Shown: positions 1-6,771 of the stretch, one piece after another | Layout of the letters: every line of letters begins with the position of its first letter | How positions within the stretch are numbered: the stretch's first letter is position 1 | Assembly: GCA_002477595.1 (NCBI GenBank) | Contig: DLQN01000006.1 | Location: 1 to 20,369, forward strand | Length of the DNA stretch: 20,369 nucleotides | From: Roseivirga sp. UBA7431 | Lineage (GTDB): Bacteria > Bacteroidota > Bacteroidia > Cytophagales > Cyclobacteriaceae | Direction: 5' to 3' | Notes under the pieces: generated by a model | The model's input: the letters and a program-made list of their open reading frames with translations, nothing else | What the model was told of the DNA's origin: nothing | Databases searched by the model: none | Program-made: the position numbers and the translations under genes

Positions 1-687
1 CATGCTTACACGGGTAATGATGTTCATCGTTTTGGAGGTTTCTCCATCGAGAAATCCTGTAAATTCAGCCTGATCACTTGCTTGATCGTAGACTTGGATG
101 CTCTTTATCATTTCAGCGGGGAGGTTTTTCAACGCTGCATTCGGGTCATCGCCAAAGAACTCTCTTCCATCGACTAGTACTCTGGCGACATTTTCTCCTT
201 GTGCTTGCACTTGACCATTTTGTATGACAATGCCTGGCATCTTCTCAATCAAATCTTGAGCGGTCGCATCAGGATTAACCTTGAAAGCATCTGCATTAAA
301 TTCTGTGGTGTCACCGTTTTGTTTTACGCGTTCTGCCAAACCTTCAACGGTCACTCCATCTATACTTTTCGTGTCTATCCCAAGGGCGATGATGCCAAGG
401 TCTAATGAACCGTTTTTAATGGTGAAGTTTCTGTTGAATTTTTTAAAGCCTACATAAGAGATACCAATTTGATAGCTGCCATTGGAAACCCCGGTCATTC
501 GAAAACCACCCTGATCATTTGTGGAATAAGCTTTTGCCGTGGAATCAGCCATGTTGATAAGTAACACAGTAGCAAATTTCATGGGTTTGTTTTCAAGACT
601 ATCGGTAACACTTCCCTTGACCACCCAAAACTGAGCAGATGCAGAATAAGAGAGGATTAACATGAAAGTGATGAGTAAATGTCGCAT
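1..687 (-). CDS. TonB-dependent receptor, N-terminal 229 residues (partial)
   Basis: An open frame runs from the ATG at 687 to the left window edge with no stop, so the gene is cut by the window, not broken. The start gives a clean signal peptide (MRHLLITFML..., predicted cleavage after the SASA near residue 18). Residues 23-105 form a CarboxypepD_reg-like beta-sandwich (KGSVTDS, KAYSTNDQGGFRM, ISYVGFKK). Residues 112-225 form a plug-type domain with strings typical of the Bacteroidota OMP_b-brl family: GDTTEFNADAFKVNPDATA, DLIEKMPGI, VLVDGREFFGDDPNAALKNL and QAEFTGF. By family, the missing C-terminal part should be an outer-membrane beta-barrel; substrate cannot be told from this portion. 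It is divergent from the 813-2171 cluster. Confident on family, silent on ligand. Confidence 0.92.
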   Translation of the reverse strand, partial: MRHLLITFMLILSYSASAQFWVVKGSVTDSLENKPMKFATVLLINMADSTAKAYSTNDQGGFRMTGVSNGSYQIGISYVGFKKFNRNFTIKNGSLDLGIIALGIDTKSIDGVTVEGLAERVKQNGDTTEFNADAFKVNPDATAQDLIEKMPGIVIQNGQVQAQGENVARVLVDGREFFGDDPNAALKNLPAEMIKSIQVYDQASDQAEFTGFLDGETSKTMNIITRVSM

Positions 688-734
688 TGTCTTGAGATTT
701 GAGTTTTAGACATCGACTTATATGAAAGGTTTAG

Positions 735-742
735 TAGTTTTG
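735..742 (+). promoter_or_regulatory. Candidate Bacteroidota -7 promoter element (TAGTTTTG)
   Basis: A perfect match to TAnnTTTG lies in the divergent AT-rich region between the TonB receptor (minus) and the DUF2975 cluster (plus), about 70 nt before the interrupted small ORF. No clear -33 TTG is seen at the usual distance, so this is a candidate only. The rest of 688-812 shows no gene. Confidence 0.35.
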
Positions 743-812
743 AAATACAGTAAATAAGTATTGATAAACAATAAATTATTATTACCTTTCTGAAAATTGA
801 TCCGGATTGAAG

Positions 813-977
813 ATGGCAGGAATGAAAATATATGCCGGATTGTCAGTGTCGGTTTGAGCTTTGCTTTTGACGCTAGGCCTATTCAGTGCCATAGCGATGG
901 GAGGCGTGTTTGTAATTAGGTTAGTGAAGAAGGTGGATGTTTTAGAGTCTCTTAGTTTAAAAAAAGGAATGACATGA
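813..977 (+). pseudogene. Small single-pass membrane ORF interrupted by one TGA
   Basis: One frame starts at ATG 813 (or ATG 822) and reads 14 codons to a TGA at 855-857. It then stays open in the same frame for 39 codons to a TGA at 975-977. That last stop overlaps the DUF2975 start as ATGA, a 4-nt overlap typical of coupled genes. If the internal TGA is read as Trp (TGG needs one base change), the product is a 54-residue protein with one strong hydrophobic helix (ALLLTLGLFSAIAMGGVFVI) followed by a basic flank (RLVKKV). A TTG at 861, just after the stop, could alternatively start a 38-residue protein. I do not recognise a family. It may be a nonsense-broken gene, a short TTG-started gene, or a chance open frame; the overlap and the membrane-like composition argue against chance. 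Confidence 0.4.
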
Positions 978-1618
978 TTAGACGAAATTTAATACTCAAA
1001 ATAGCTGAATGGCTATTGACTTTATTCAAGTATGGTGCGATAGCTTTGGTTTGTATAGGGCTTTGCGTAATTATTTTTAAACCGCAAGCATTTTCAGAAT
1101 TGGCTATTGATTTAAACTCACATTTGTTTACTCAAATGGACATTGATATTCCTGTTTTGTCTGAAGAATTGACAGGTAGTGCTGACTGGTTGAGTAGTGC
1201 TAAGTTCACAGTCAGTACGCTAAAACTGAAAATCGAAGGAAGCCGTCAGTTAAGAATTATCAGTTTTTTTGTTTCTGTTTTTATAGTTTCGATTTTTTAT
1301 ATCATAGTATCTCAATTGCTAGGTTTGGTAAAATCTGTTAAGCTGGGATCGCCTTTTATAAATCAGAATGCAAAAAGGATAAGAACAATTGGACTAATAT
1401 TGATTACAATGGAATTATTTCTAACGGTTGGAAATGTTGTGCTAAACAGTCTATTGGAAGGTTCTGTTGCATTCGAAAACCGCCTTAGTAGTGCTCATAT
1501 AAATATTGGTACTGAGATTCTAGATAACTGGTTTTTTATTGGACTGATGATTTTGGTTATCGCAGAAGTTTTTAAACAAGGCATTGCAATTAAAGAAGAA
1601 CAAGAACTAACGATCTGA
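974..1618 (+). CDS. DUF2975 domain membrane protein
   Basis: This 214-residue protein has four predicted membrane segments at about 13-35, 94-118, 137-159 and 186-204, with a polar extracytoplasmic loop between the first two. The conserved features of DUF2975 are visible: GSPFINQNAKRIRTIG at 125-140 after the second helix, and the C-terminal IAEVFKQG...EEQELTI. The family has no proven biochemical function. It is very often encoded next to a short YozG-type HTH regulator, as here, where the regulator starts 2 nt after this stop. By that association the protein may sense a membrane signal or hold the regulator inactive (inference). The ATG at 974 is chosen because it is coupled to the upstream small frame (ATGA) and preceded by a purine-rich AAAAAAAGGA. 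Confidence 0.88.
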   Translation: MIRRNLILKIAEWLLTLFKYGAIALVCIGLCVIIFKPQAFSELAIDLNSHLFTQMDIDIPVLSEELTGSADWLSSAKFTVSTLKLKIEGSRQLRIISFFVSVFIVSIFYIIVSQLLGLVKSVKLGSPFINQNAKRIRTIGLILITMELFLTVGNVVLNSLLEGSVAFENRLSSAHINIGTEILDNWFFIGLMILVIAEVFKQGIAIKEEQELTI

Positions 1619-1620
1619 TT

Positions 1621-1836
1621 ATGGCCATCATAGTAAATTTAGATGTGATGTTGGCTAGGCGAAAGATGCAGAGCAAAGAGCTAGCAGAGCTGGTAGGAAT
1701 TACACTAGCGAACCTTTCCATATTGAAGACGGGCAAAGCGAAGGCTGTTAGGTTCAGTACGCTTGAAGCGATCTGTGAGGCGTTAGACTGCCAACCAGGT
1801 GATATTTTAGAATTTAAAAATGAAAAAGAATTATGA
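1621..1836 (+). CDS. YozG-type Cro/C1-family HTH regulator
   Basis: This 71-residue protein is a single XRE/Cro-C1 helix-turn-helix domain and nothing else. Residues 15-56 carry the fold: KMQSKELAELVGITLANLSI (scaffold and turn), then KTGKAKAVRFSTLEAICEAL, with the family's closing signature CQPGDILEF at 62-70. This is the standard form of the short regulators paired with DUF2975 proteins. It probably binds DNA as a dimer and autoregulates the cluster; the operator was not identified. It begins 2 nt after the DUF2975 stop, and its own stop overlaps the next start by 4 nt (ATGA at 1833), so all three are likely made from one mRNA. Confidence 0.93.
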   Translation: MAIIVNLDVMLARRKMQSKELAELVGITLANLSILKTGKAKAVRFSTLEAICEALDCQPGDILEFKNEKEL

Positions 1837-2171
1837 CTAGTCATGAAAGGCCTTGGGTACTTGGTGCACATATCGGAACCCTTTTAGGTTACTCCGTTGT
1901 ATTCGGAAGTTTTTTAGTGCCCTTATTTATTTGGTTGACAAAAAAAGATGAGTCAGAAGTAATTGCTGAGCATGCGAAAGCCTCTTTGAACTTCCAGATT
2001 TCAATGACGATATACACCATTATGGCTGGCTTTGCCATATTCCTGTTGATCGGTATCCCGTTCTTAGTGATCATTCCAATTGTCAATTTAATTTGTGTGG
2101 TCTTGGCGACCATTGACGCAGGTAAGGGAAAACTGTTTAATTATCCTTTAAGCATTACCTTTGTGAAGTAA
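1833..2171 (+). CDS. DUF4870 domain small membrane protein
   Basis: This 112-residue protein matches the DUF4870 family (Tic20-like fold). It has an N-terminal hydrophobic segment at about 14-36 (GTLLGYSVVFGSFLVPLFIW), the conserved polar linker with EHAKASLNFQIS at 46-57, and two hydrophobic stretches at about 57-75 and 76-95. The short C-terminus (AGKGKLFNYPLSITFVK) is also typical. Its role is unknown; members are small inner-membrane proteins. Its start overlaps the stop of the HTH gene by 4 nt, suggesting translational coupling. Ten bases separate its stop from hemB, so hemB may be read from the same transcript, although the two need not share a function. Confidence 0.88.
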   Translation: MTSHERPWVLGAHIGTLLGYSVVFGSFLVPLFIWLTKKDESEVIAEHAKASLNFQISMTIYTIMAGFAIFLLIGIPFLVIIPIVNLICVVLATIDAGKGKLFNYPLSITFVK

Positions 2172-2181
2172 TAATTAAGGC

Positions 2182-3156
2182 ATGGACATCAGACCTAGAA
2201 GAAATCGTAAATCATCAGCCATAAGAAGTTTGGTACAAGAAACTCACGTAAAAACGAGCGACTTTATCTTTCCACTTTTTCTTCTCGAAGATGTAAACGC
2301 AAGCATAGAAGTAGCGTCCATGCCAGGTATTTATCGCCTAGGGTTAAACGCTATGCTTCGCGAGATTGAGTCATGCATGAAACTCGGGATTAATACTTTT
2401 GATGTGTTCCCTGTAGTGGCTGAAGAATACAAGGATAAAACGGCCACTAAGAGTCATAACGAGAATTTCTTCTATCAAAAGGCACTTACCAAAATCAAGC
2501 AAGAATTCCCTGAAGCCGCTATCATGACAGATGTAGCCCTCGATCCATATAATTCTGATGGCCACGATGGTATTGTTAAGGAGGGTATTATTCTTAATGA
2601 CGAGACCTTAGAAGTATTAGGCAAGCAAGCACTTTCTCAAGCCCGATGTGGTGTCGATATCATTGGCCCATCTGATATGATGGACGGCAGAGTAGGTTAT
2701 ATCAGAGAAGTGCTGGACGATAATGGATTTACTGACGTGTCCATCATGTCTTATACAGCCAAGTATGCAAGTGCGTTTTATGGTCCGTTTAGAGATGCGC
2801 TAGATTCAGCGCCAAAGAGTGGTGATAAAAAGACATATCAGATGAATCCAGCCAATCAAAGAGAAGCCTTAATAGAGGCTGACTTGGATGTTGACGAAGG
2901 AGCTGATTTTTTAATGGTAAAGCCTGCTTTGGCTTATCTTGATATTATTAAACTCTTAAAGGACAACTATTCCCAACCGATCGCTGCTTACAATGTAAGT
3001 GGAGAATATGCCATGCTTAAAGCAGCAGCAGAGAAAGGGTGGTTAGACTATGACAGCGTAATGGCGGAAACACTTATGAGTATTAAGCGTGCTGGTGCTG
3101 ACATTATTCTAACGTATCATGCTAAAGAATTTGCTCAGCTTTCTAAAGAGCTTTGA
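2182..3156 (+). CDS. hemB: Delta-aminolevulinic acid dehydratase (porphobilinogen synthase)
   Basis: HemB condenses two 5-aminolevulinate molecules to porphobilinogen, the first common step of tetrapyrrole (heme) synthesis, in the cytoplasm. The 324-residue length is normal for the family. The two Schiff-base lysines are seen as K194 in YTAKYASAFYGPFRDA and K247 in MVKPALAYLD. The metal site reads DVALDPYNSDGHDG (117-130). A119, D121 and D129 stand where zinc-type enzymes such as the human one have three cysteines, so this is the aspartate-rich, zinc-independent (plant-like) type, expected to use magnesium. The start follows a short AAGG purine run. The gene lies 10 nt after DUF4870. Its last 22 bp overlap the 3' end of the convergent amine oxidase gene. 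Confidence 0.98.
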   Translation: MDIRPRRNRKSSAIRSLVQETHVKTSDFIFPLFLLEDVNASIEVASMPGIYRLGLNAMLREIESCMKLGINTFDVFPVVAEEYKDKTATKSHNENFFYQKALTKIKQEFPEAAIMTDVALDPYNSDGHDGIVKEGIILNDETLEVLGKQALSQARCGVDIIGPSDMMDGRVGYIREVLDDNGFTDVSIMSYTAKYASAFYGPFRDALDSAPKSGDKKTYQMNPANQREALIEADLDVDEGADFLMVKPALAYLDIIKLLKDNYSQPIAAYNVSGEYAMLKAAAEKGWLDYDSVMAETLMSIKRAGADIILTYHAKEFAQLSKEL

Positions 3157-4199
3157 TACTGCTCTAACACCTTCTTGGCACTATCGAAACCACTATATAC
3201 CGCACCATCCATATAGCCTGGGTATTCTGCGGAGCTTTCCGTCCCAGAGAAAATCAGCTTTCCGTTAAACGCGTTTTCGCGAAGTAATGGATTGCCATTA
3301 TTCTGATGAGGAACAACTGGAATAGGATTGAGAACGGATGTCAATCTATCGTTTGACCAAACATGCTCGTGGTAGTCTAGGTATTCATTGGCCTCTGGCC
3401 CAAATAGCCTGATCAATACCTTAATGACTTCTGATTTTCTTTCCTCAAAGGTCTTTGAGGCCAAGGCTGAATTTAGAAATCCTTTTAGTGCGAAGAATTT
3501 TTGATCGAAGTCCGTATGGTCATGAACTTCTTGAACAACGCCTACTTGAGAAAAGCCCATGCCTGAAAGCCCTTTTGCTTTCCAAAAAGGGCTTGAATAA
3601 GTGACTCCATATTTAATTGATTCCCCCATCCAAGTATGCGTTTGTGCCATATTGGAGACCTTCTCTGCTGAGAGAGGAGGGGTAAACAGTACGCTTCTTT
3701 CTAATAGCTGTGGAGGTATGGTAACGACTACCTTGCTCGCAGTATAGACTTGGCCATTTGTGAGACAGACTTCTACCAATTTACCTTGGTCATTGATGCT
3801 TGATACCTCAGTATTATAGAGGATTGAAGCTGGAGCTAACTTGTCAATTAGTGCTTGAATGAGTTTTGAACTTCCACCTTTGATTCTATATGAGGGTGCT
3901 TGGCCAGGCGGAAAGTCAAAGTATTGAATTGGCTGAACGCTAGAGACTTCGTAAGCTATTTGTCCTTTGGTGTGTTGTGGAAAGATCTCGAGATCGAGTG
4001 CTTTGAGCAATGATATGAGGTGTGTATGCTGATTGCCAAGCCATGTCGCACCCATTTCTAATGGCCCGTCTAGACTATTTATTCTGCCACCAGCACGATT
4101 TCGGCCTTCAATAATTTTATAATCGATGCCTTCTTTACTTAGTGCGAACGCAGTGGTTAAGCCAGAGAGGCCTGCACCAATTATGATGACATCATGCAT
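3135..4199 (-). CDS. FAD-dependent amine oxidase family protein
   Basis: This 354-residue flavoprotein belongs to the flavin-containing amine oxidase family (PF01593). The N-terminal dinucleotide-binding motif is VIIIGAGLSGL (4-14), followed by the acidic end of the second strand (KIIEGRNRAGGRI, about 28-40) and the FAD-contacting LEMGATWLG. The C-terminal flavin motif is FSGTESSAEYPGYMDGAV (about 318-335), diagnostic for this superfamily. The expected reaction is oxidation of an amine to an imine or aldehyde with hydrogen peroxide formation. The substrate is not deducible; members also include phytoene-desaturase-like and protoporphyrinogen-oxidase-like enzymes. No signal peptide is seen, so it is likely cytoplasmic. 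It starts 3 nt after the stop of the lipoprotein hydrolase gene, and its 3' end overlaps hemB. Confidence 0.9.
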   Translation of the reverse strand: MHDVIIIGAGLSGLTTAFALSKEGIDYKIIEGRNRAGGRINSLDGPLEMGATWLGNQHTHLISLLKALDLEIFPQHTKGQIAYEVSSVQPIQYFDFPPGQAPSYRIKGGSSKLIQALIDKLAPASILYNTEVSSINDQGKLVEVCLTNGQVYTASKVVVTIPPQLLERSVLFTPPLSAEKVSNMAQTHTWMGESIKYGVTYSSPFWKAKGLSGMGFSQVGVVQEVHDHTDFDQKFFALKGFLNSALASKTFEERKSEVIKVLIRLFGPEANEYLDYHEHVWSNDRLTSVLNPIPVVPHQNNGNPLLRENAFNGKLIFSGTESSAEYPGYMDGAVYSGFDSAKKVLEQYQSSLES

Positions 4200-4202
4200 A
4201 TT

Positions 4203-5135
4203 TTAGTCAATGGAAATGCCTTGGAGAAAGTTCACTAAGGCGTGGATAAAGTAGGGGCGAGGGGTTTCCATAAAGGCGGCATGATCGCCTCCTGCAATTA
4301 CAGTCCACTGCTTATGCGCTGTGCCTAACCTTTCAAAGAGTTTGGTTTGGATGGCTGTTGGCCCAATTGGATCGTGCTCGCCCTGAAGAATAAGCGTTGG
4401 AACATTTACTTTCGATGGATCTAGAGCGTTAAACTGATCCATGTTGTTCATATCAACTCTTACCGGATCATACTTCAAAGCGAGTTCAACATAGGCATCT
4501 ATTGCGTTTTGACTAATAGAGCCTGGTATTAAGAAATCACTTGCTGCGGCTTCAGCAGTGTTGATTGTTCTTGCTGGGATTAAGTCTGGGGCATCTGGAC
4601 CAGAAGTTTGGTCGCTATCCTTCCAATAACCAAAAAGTGTCAATGATGACATCAACTCTGGTGCTTGTTGTGCGGCTAAATGGGAAATTGTAGAGCCCAT
4701 AGACCATCCGAATAAGTGTGGTGTGCTGCTCCATTGTTTTTGCTCAGCCATCCATGTCAGGGCAGCTACTACATCTTGGGCACCTTTATTTGGCGTCTGC
4801 CAACCGCTTGAATCTCTTGGTGTTTCGCCATAGCCTCTTAAGTCGATGGCATATACTGCATAGCCTTCGGCCACGAGACCATCCATCAGCGAGAGGTCTT
4901 CTCCTTCTACTTGTAAATCAAAATCGGGAACTGCGCTCCAAGTCCTACCATGAACTAGAAGTATTGATTCTTTAGCATTTGGATCTGATTTCTCCCAAAG
5001 GGCAATGGGGTGTCCATCTGATATGACGGTATGTTTGATTAGTTCAGCCTTGTACTCAATTGTTTCCTTGGAAATCTGAGTACAGGATGTAAGGCATAAA
5101 AAAACCACAAATGTCAGAAGTATGTGTTTTCTCAT
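4203..5135 (-). CDS. Lipoprotein alpha/beta hydrolase
   Basis: The ATG at 5135 is preferred over a TTG one codon earlier, giving 310 residues. The N-terminus is a lipoprotein signal with lipobox LTSC (lipid-modified Cys18), so the enzyme should be membrane-anchored outside the cytoplasm. The alpha/beta hydrolase elements are clear: the oxyanion HGRTW near 62-66, the nucleophile elbow GWSMG with Ser145, Asp255 in ILQGEHDPIGP, and His285 in GGDHAAFMETPRP. It resembles lysophospholipase-type or proline-iminopeptidase-type serine hydrolases. The substrate is unknown; an acyl ester is a reasonable guess given the desaturase next door. It lies 33 nt after the desaturase stop and 3 nt before the amine oxidase start. 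A hairpin spans its start codon (see 5100-5149). Confidence 0.9.
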   Translation of the reverse strand: MRKHILLTFVVFLCLTSCTQISKETIEYKAELIKHTVISDGHPIALWEKSDPNAKESILLVHGRTWSAVPDFDLQVEGEDLSLMDGLVAEGYAVYAIDLRGYGETPRDSSGWQTPNKGAQDVVAALTWMAEQKQWSSTPHLFGWSMGSTISHLAAQQAPELMSSLTLFGYWKDSDQTSGPDAPDLIPARTINTAEAAASDFLIPGSISQNAIDAYVELALKYDPVRVDMNNMDQFNALDPSKVNVPTLILQGEHDPIGPTAIQTKLFERLGTAHKQWTVIAGGDHAAFMETPRPYFIHALVNFLQGISID

Positions 5136-5149
5136 CAATTGTGGTTTTT
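5100..5149 (-). promoter_or_regulatory. Inverted repeat across the hydrolase start codon; possible terminator or attenuator
   Basis: AAAAACCACAA (5100-5110) and TTGTGGTTTTT (5139-5149) are perfect 11-bp inverted arms, 28 nt apart. On the minus-strand mRNA the first arm lies just upstream of the hydrolase ATG (5135) and the loop holds the start codon. The second arm runs into seven U residues (5104-5098). This could end desaturase transcripts, hide the hydrolase start, or both. AAAAACCA is also directly repeated 13 nt upstream, offering an alternative pairing partner. Confidence 0.45.
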
Positions 5150-5168
5150 ATTAATGGTTTTTGTTTTT

Positions 5169-6266
5169 TTAAGCAGCCTCTGCCTGACCTAGGGTCTTAA
5201 GCATCTTCGCGTGGCTCGCTATGGCTGAACCAAATGTAGGCTCTAAGTTATAAGGTAAGCCATATTCTTGGGCTGTCTCTTTAACTATTTTTGAAATTTT
5301 CTTATAGTGGACATGACAAATGTTCGGAAACAAATGATGCTCAATTTGGTAGTTCAATCCACCAACATACCAGAAGAAAAGCTTGCTCTTTGGTGAAAAG
5401 TTAGTCGTAGTAAATAGCTGATGTACTGCCCAGTTATTTTCCATATTACCAACATTGTCAGGAATCGGATATTCTGAATTAGGCATGACGTGAGCTGGTT
5501 GGAAAATTAATGCAATCCAAAGACCAGTGATCACGTGCATTAATAGAAAACCTACTACTATTATTCCCCAAGAGGCTTGAATGAATATTAAAGGAATAAC
5601 CAAAGCATATGCATAGTACACTACTTTCGAGAGTATTGTCTCGATTAATACACTTCTGTAAGTTCTTTTTTGACCTTTGATGAGGTCCATTTTTTTGTAC
5701 CTATTGAGTTGTACAAAGTCCTTTGTTGTTAACCACAGGAATGTCATGATGGCATAAAAGAACCAGCCATATATATGCTGAAACTTATGCATGTTATAAT
5801 GCTTCGCATGTGGCGATAACCTCATTAATATCCCTGGATCGATGTCTTCATCAACACCTTCAATATTCGTATAGGAATGATGAAGTACGTTATGTTGAAT
5901 TTTCCAATTGAATGAGCTTGCCCCAATAAGGTTCATTACATAGCTCATGTATTTGTTGACAGTTTTGTTATTAGAGTACGAGCCATGGTTGGCATCGTGC
6001 ATAATTGACAAACCAATGCCTGACATTCCAAATCCCATAATAGCCCACATCAATAGCACGAGCCAAGGTTGCGTTACCACACCTGCTAGCATTAATGCAT
6101 AAGGACCAAAGTACATAAGGAACATGGCCGCTGTTTTAGCGAACATGGCACTATTACCGTGTACAGAAATCTCATTCGAGTCGAAATATCCTTTAACGCG
6201 CTTGCGCAAATCGCTGATAAATTCGGCTTGATTGGTACGAGAAAACTTTATGCTTTTGTAATTCAT
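5169..6266 (-). CDS. Membrane fatty acid (acyl-lipid/acyl-CoA) desaturase
   Basis: A di-iron membrane desaturase of PF00487 that introduces a double bond into a fatty acyl chain using oxygen and reduced electron carriers. All three histidine boxes are visible: HDANH (90-94), HNVLHH (125-130) and QIEHH (307-311). The last, with Gln in place of the first His, is the form typical of front-end (delta-6-like) desaturases. Hydrophobic segments flank the boxes at about 43-62, 67-88, 165-180 and 215-255. There is no fused cytochrome b5, so a separate electron donor is needed. The start is set at ATG 6266 (365 aa, MNYKSIKFSRTNQ), which matches the family N-terminus; an open frame extends 22 codons further up to a TTG at 6332, without family-like sequence. 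It heads a three-gene minus-strand operon. Confidence 0.93.
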   Translation of the reverse strand: MNYKSIKFSRTNQAEFISDLRKRVKGYFDSNEISVHGNSAMFAKTAAMFLMYFGPYALMLAGVVTQPWLVLLMWAIMGFGMSGIGLSIMHDANHGSYSNNKTVNKYMSYVMNLIGASSFNWKIQHNVLHHSYTNIEGVDEDIDPGILMRLSPHAKHYNMHKFQHIYGWFFYAIMTFLWLTTKDFVQLNRYKKMDLIKGQKRTYRSVLIETILSKVVYYAYALVIPLIFIQASWGIIVVGFLLMHVITGLWIALIFQPAHVMPNSEYPIPDNVGNMENNWAVHQLFTTTNFSPKSKLFFWYVGGLNYQIEHHLFPNICHVHYKKISKIVKETAQEYGLPYNLEPTFGSAIASHAKMLKTLGQAEAA

Positions 6267-6401
6267 ATAATGTTTTAACCTGTTACTTCTTACTTGAAGG
6301 TTTTGTTTCTGTTTTTGTTTTAATGCAACCAATATAATATAGCAGCTTTACAAAATCCAGAGGCTTTACACCAATTGGCCACCTTCAAGGTAATAATGTT
6401 G

Positions 6402-6409
6402 CAAAATTA
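6402..6409 (-). promoter_or_regulatory. Candidate -7 promoter element for the desaturase operon (TAATTTTG)
   Basis: A perfect TAnnTTTG on the minus strand, about 135 nt upstream of the desaturase ATG. A -33 TTG is not found at the expected distance, so the call rests on the -7 match and its position alone. It would leave a long 5' leader, including the AT-rich stretch 6267-6332. Confidence 0.3.
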
Positions 6410-6486
6410 ATGATAATATCGTTGTGATATGGGAGCCTTACAAGTCTTCCTCACGTTCTACATTAAAATATGCGTTAGGAGCGCTA

Positions 6487-6505
6487 AAAGGAGATTTTCT
6501 CCTTT
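6487..6505 (-). terminator. Short hairpin (AAAGGAGA / TCTCCTTT)
   Basis: Perfect 8-bp arms at 6487-6494 and 6498-6505 with a 3-nt loop. On the minus strand the second arm ends in a run of four T. This is too short for a confident intrinsic terminator, and no gene is known upstream of it on that strand. Confidence 0.25.
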
Positions 6506-6704
6506 ACAGACTATTTTGAGGCATCTTTTGAATGATGATGTCAATAACTCCTCCTTTCAATGTAGCGTAACGTATTTTAGGGCGTCATCGTTCCCTTTCC
6601 ACTACTCATCATCATGTGGTTAAGGCAATGAGATAGGTGAGACTAGATTAGTGATTGACTGTGATGGTATTTTTTACTTTTCTTCGATGTTAGAAGATCA
6701 TCTA

Positions 6705-6749
6705 TTTACGCTATCGTTTTTGTCGTGAGTTATTTTATACTAGCGTAAA
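6705..6749. repeat. 9-bp inverted repeat TTTACGCTA...TAGCGTAAA
   Basis: Perfect arms at 6705-6713 and 6741-6749 are separated by 27 nt. A third copy of the core TAGCGTAA lies at 6563-6570. The spacing and inverted layout could serve as an operator or a structured 3' end after rmuC; no binding protein can be named. Confidence 0.5.
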
Positions 6750-6757
6750 CTCAGAAA

Positions 6758-6771
6758 AAAAAGCGCTTTTT
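6758..6771 (-). terminator. Possible weak terminator at the rmuC 3' end
   Basis: The 14-bp palindrome AAAAAGCGCTTTTT includes the rmuC stop and runs into eight T on the minus strand. The stem has only four strong base pairs and no natural loop, so termination would be weak. It might work together with the 6705-6749 inverted repeat just beyond it. Confidence 0.3.

Larger units (their letters stand above)
6267..6769. other. Non-coding stretch with inverted repeats
   Basis: About 500 bp with no supportable gene. The open frame at 6429-6623 (+) has no recognisable protein features, no family look and no clear ribosome site. What is present: a desaturase promoter candidate (6402-6409), an 8-bp hairpin (6487-6505), three copies of TAGCGTAA/TTACGCTA (6563-6570, 6706-6713, 6741-6748), and an A/T-flanked GCGC palindrome at the rmuC end (6758-6771). 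No tRNA-like fold was recognised. A regulatory RNA is possible but not shown. Confidence 0.5.

Noticed and set aside
1590..2113. Minus-strand open frames across the HTH and DUF4870 genes
   Set aside because: They are antisense shadows of well-recognised plus-strand genes and have no family features.
6429..6623. Open frame of 64 codons on the plus strand in the desaturase-rmuC gap
   Set aside because: It has no recognisable domain, signal or coding-like composition, covers the 6487-6505 hairpin and one TAGCGTAA copy, and has no plausible ribosome site.
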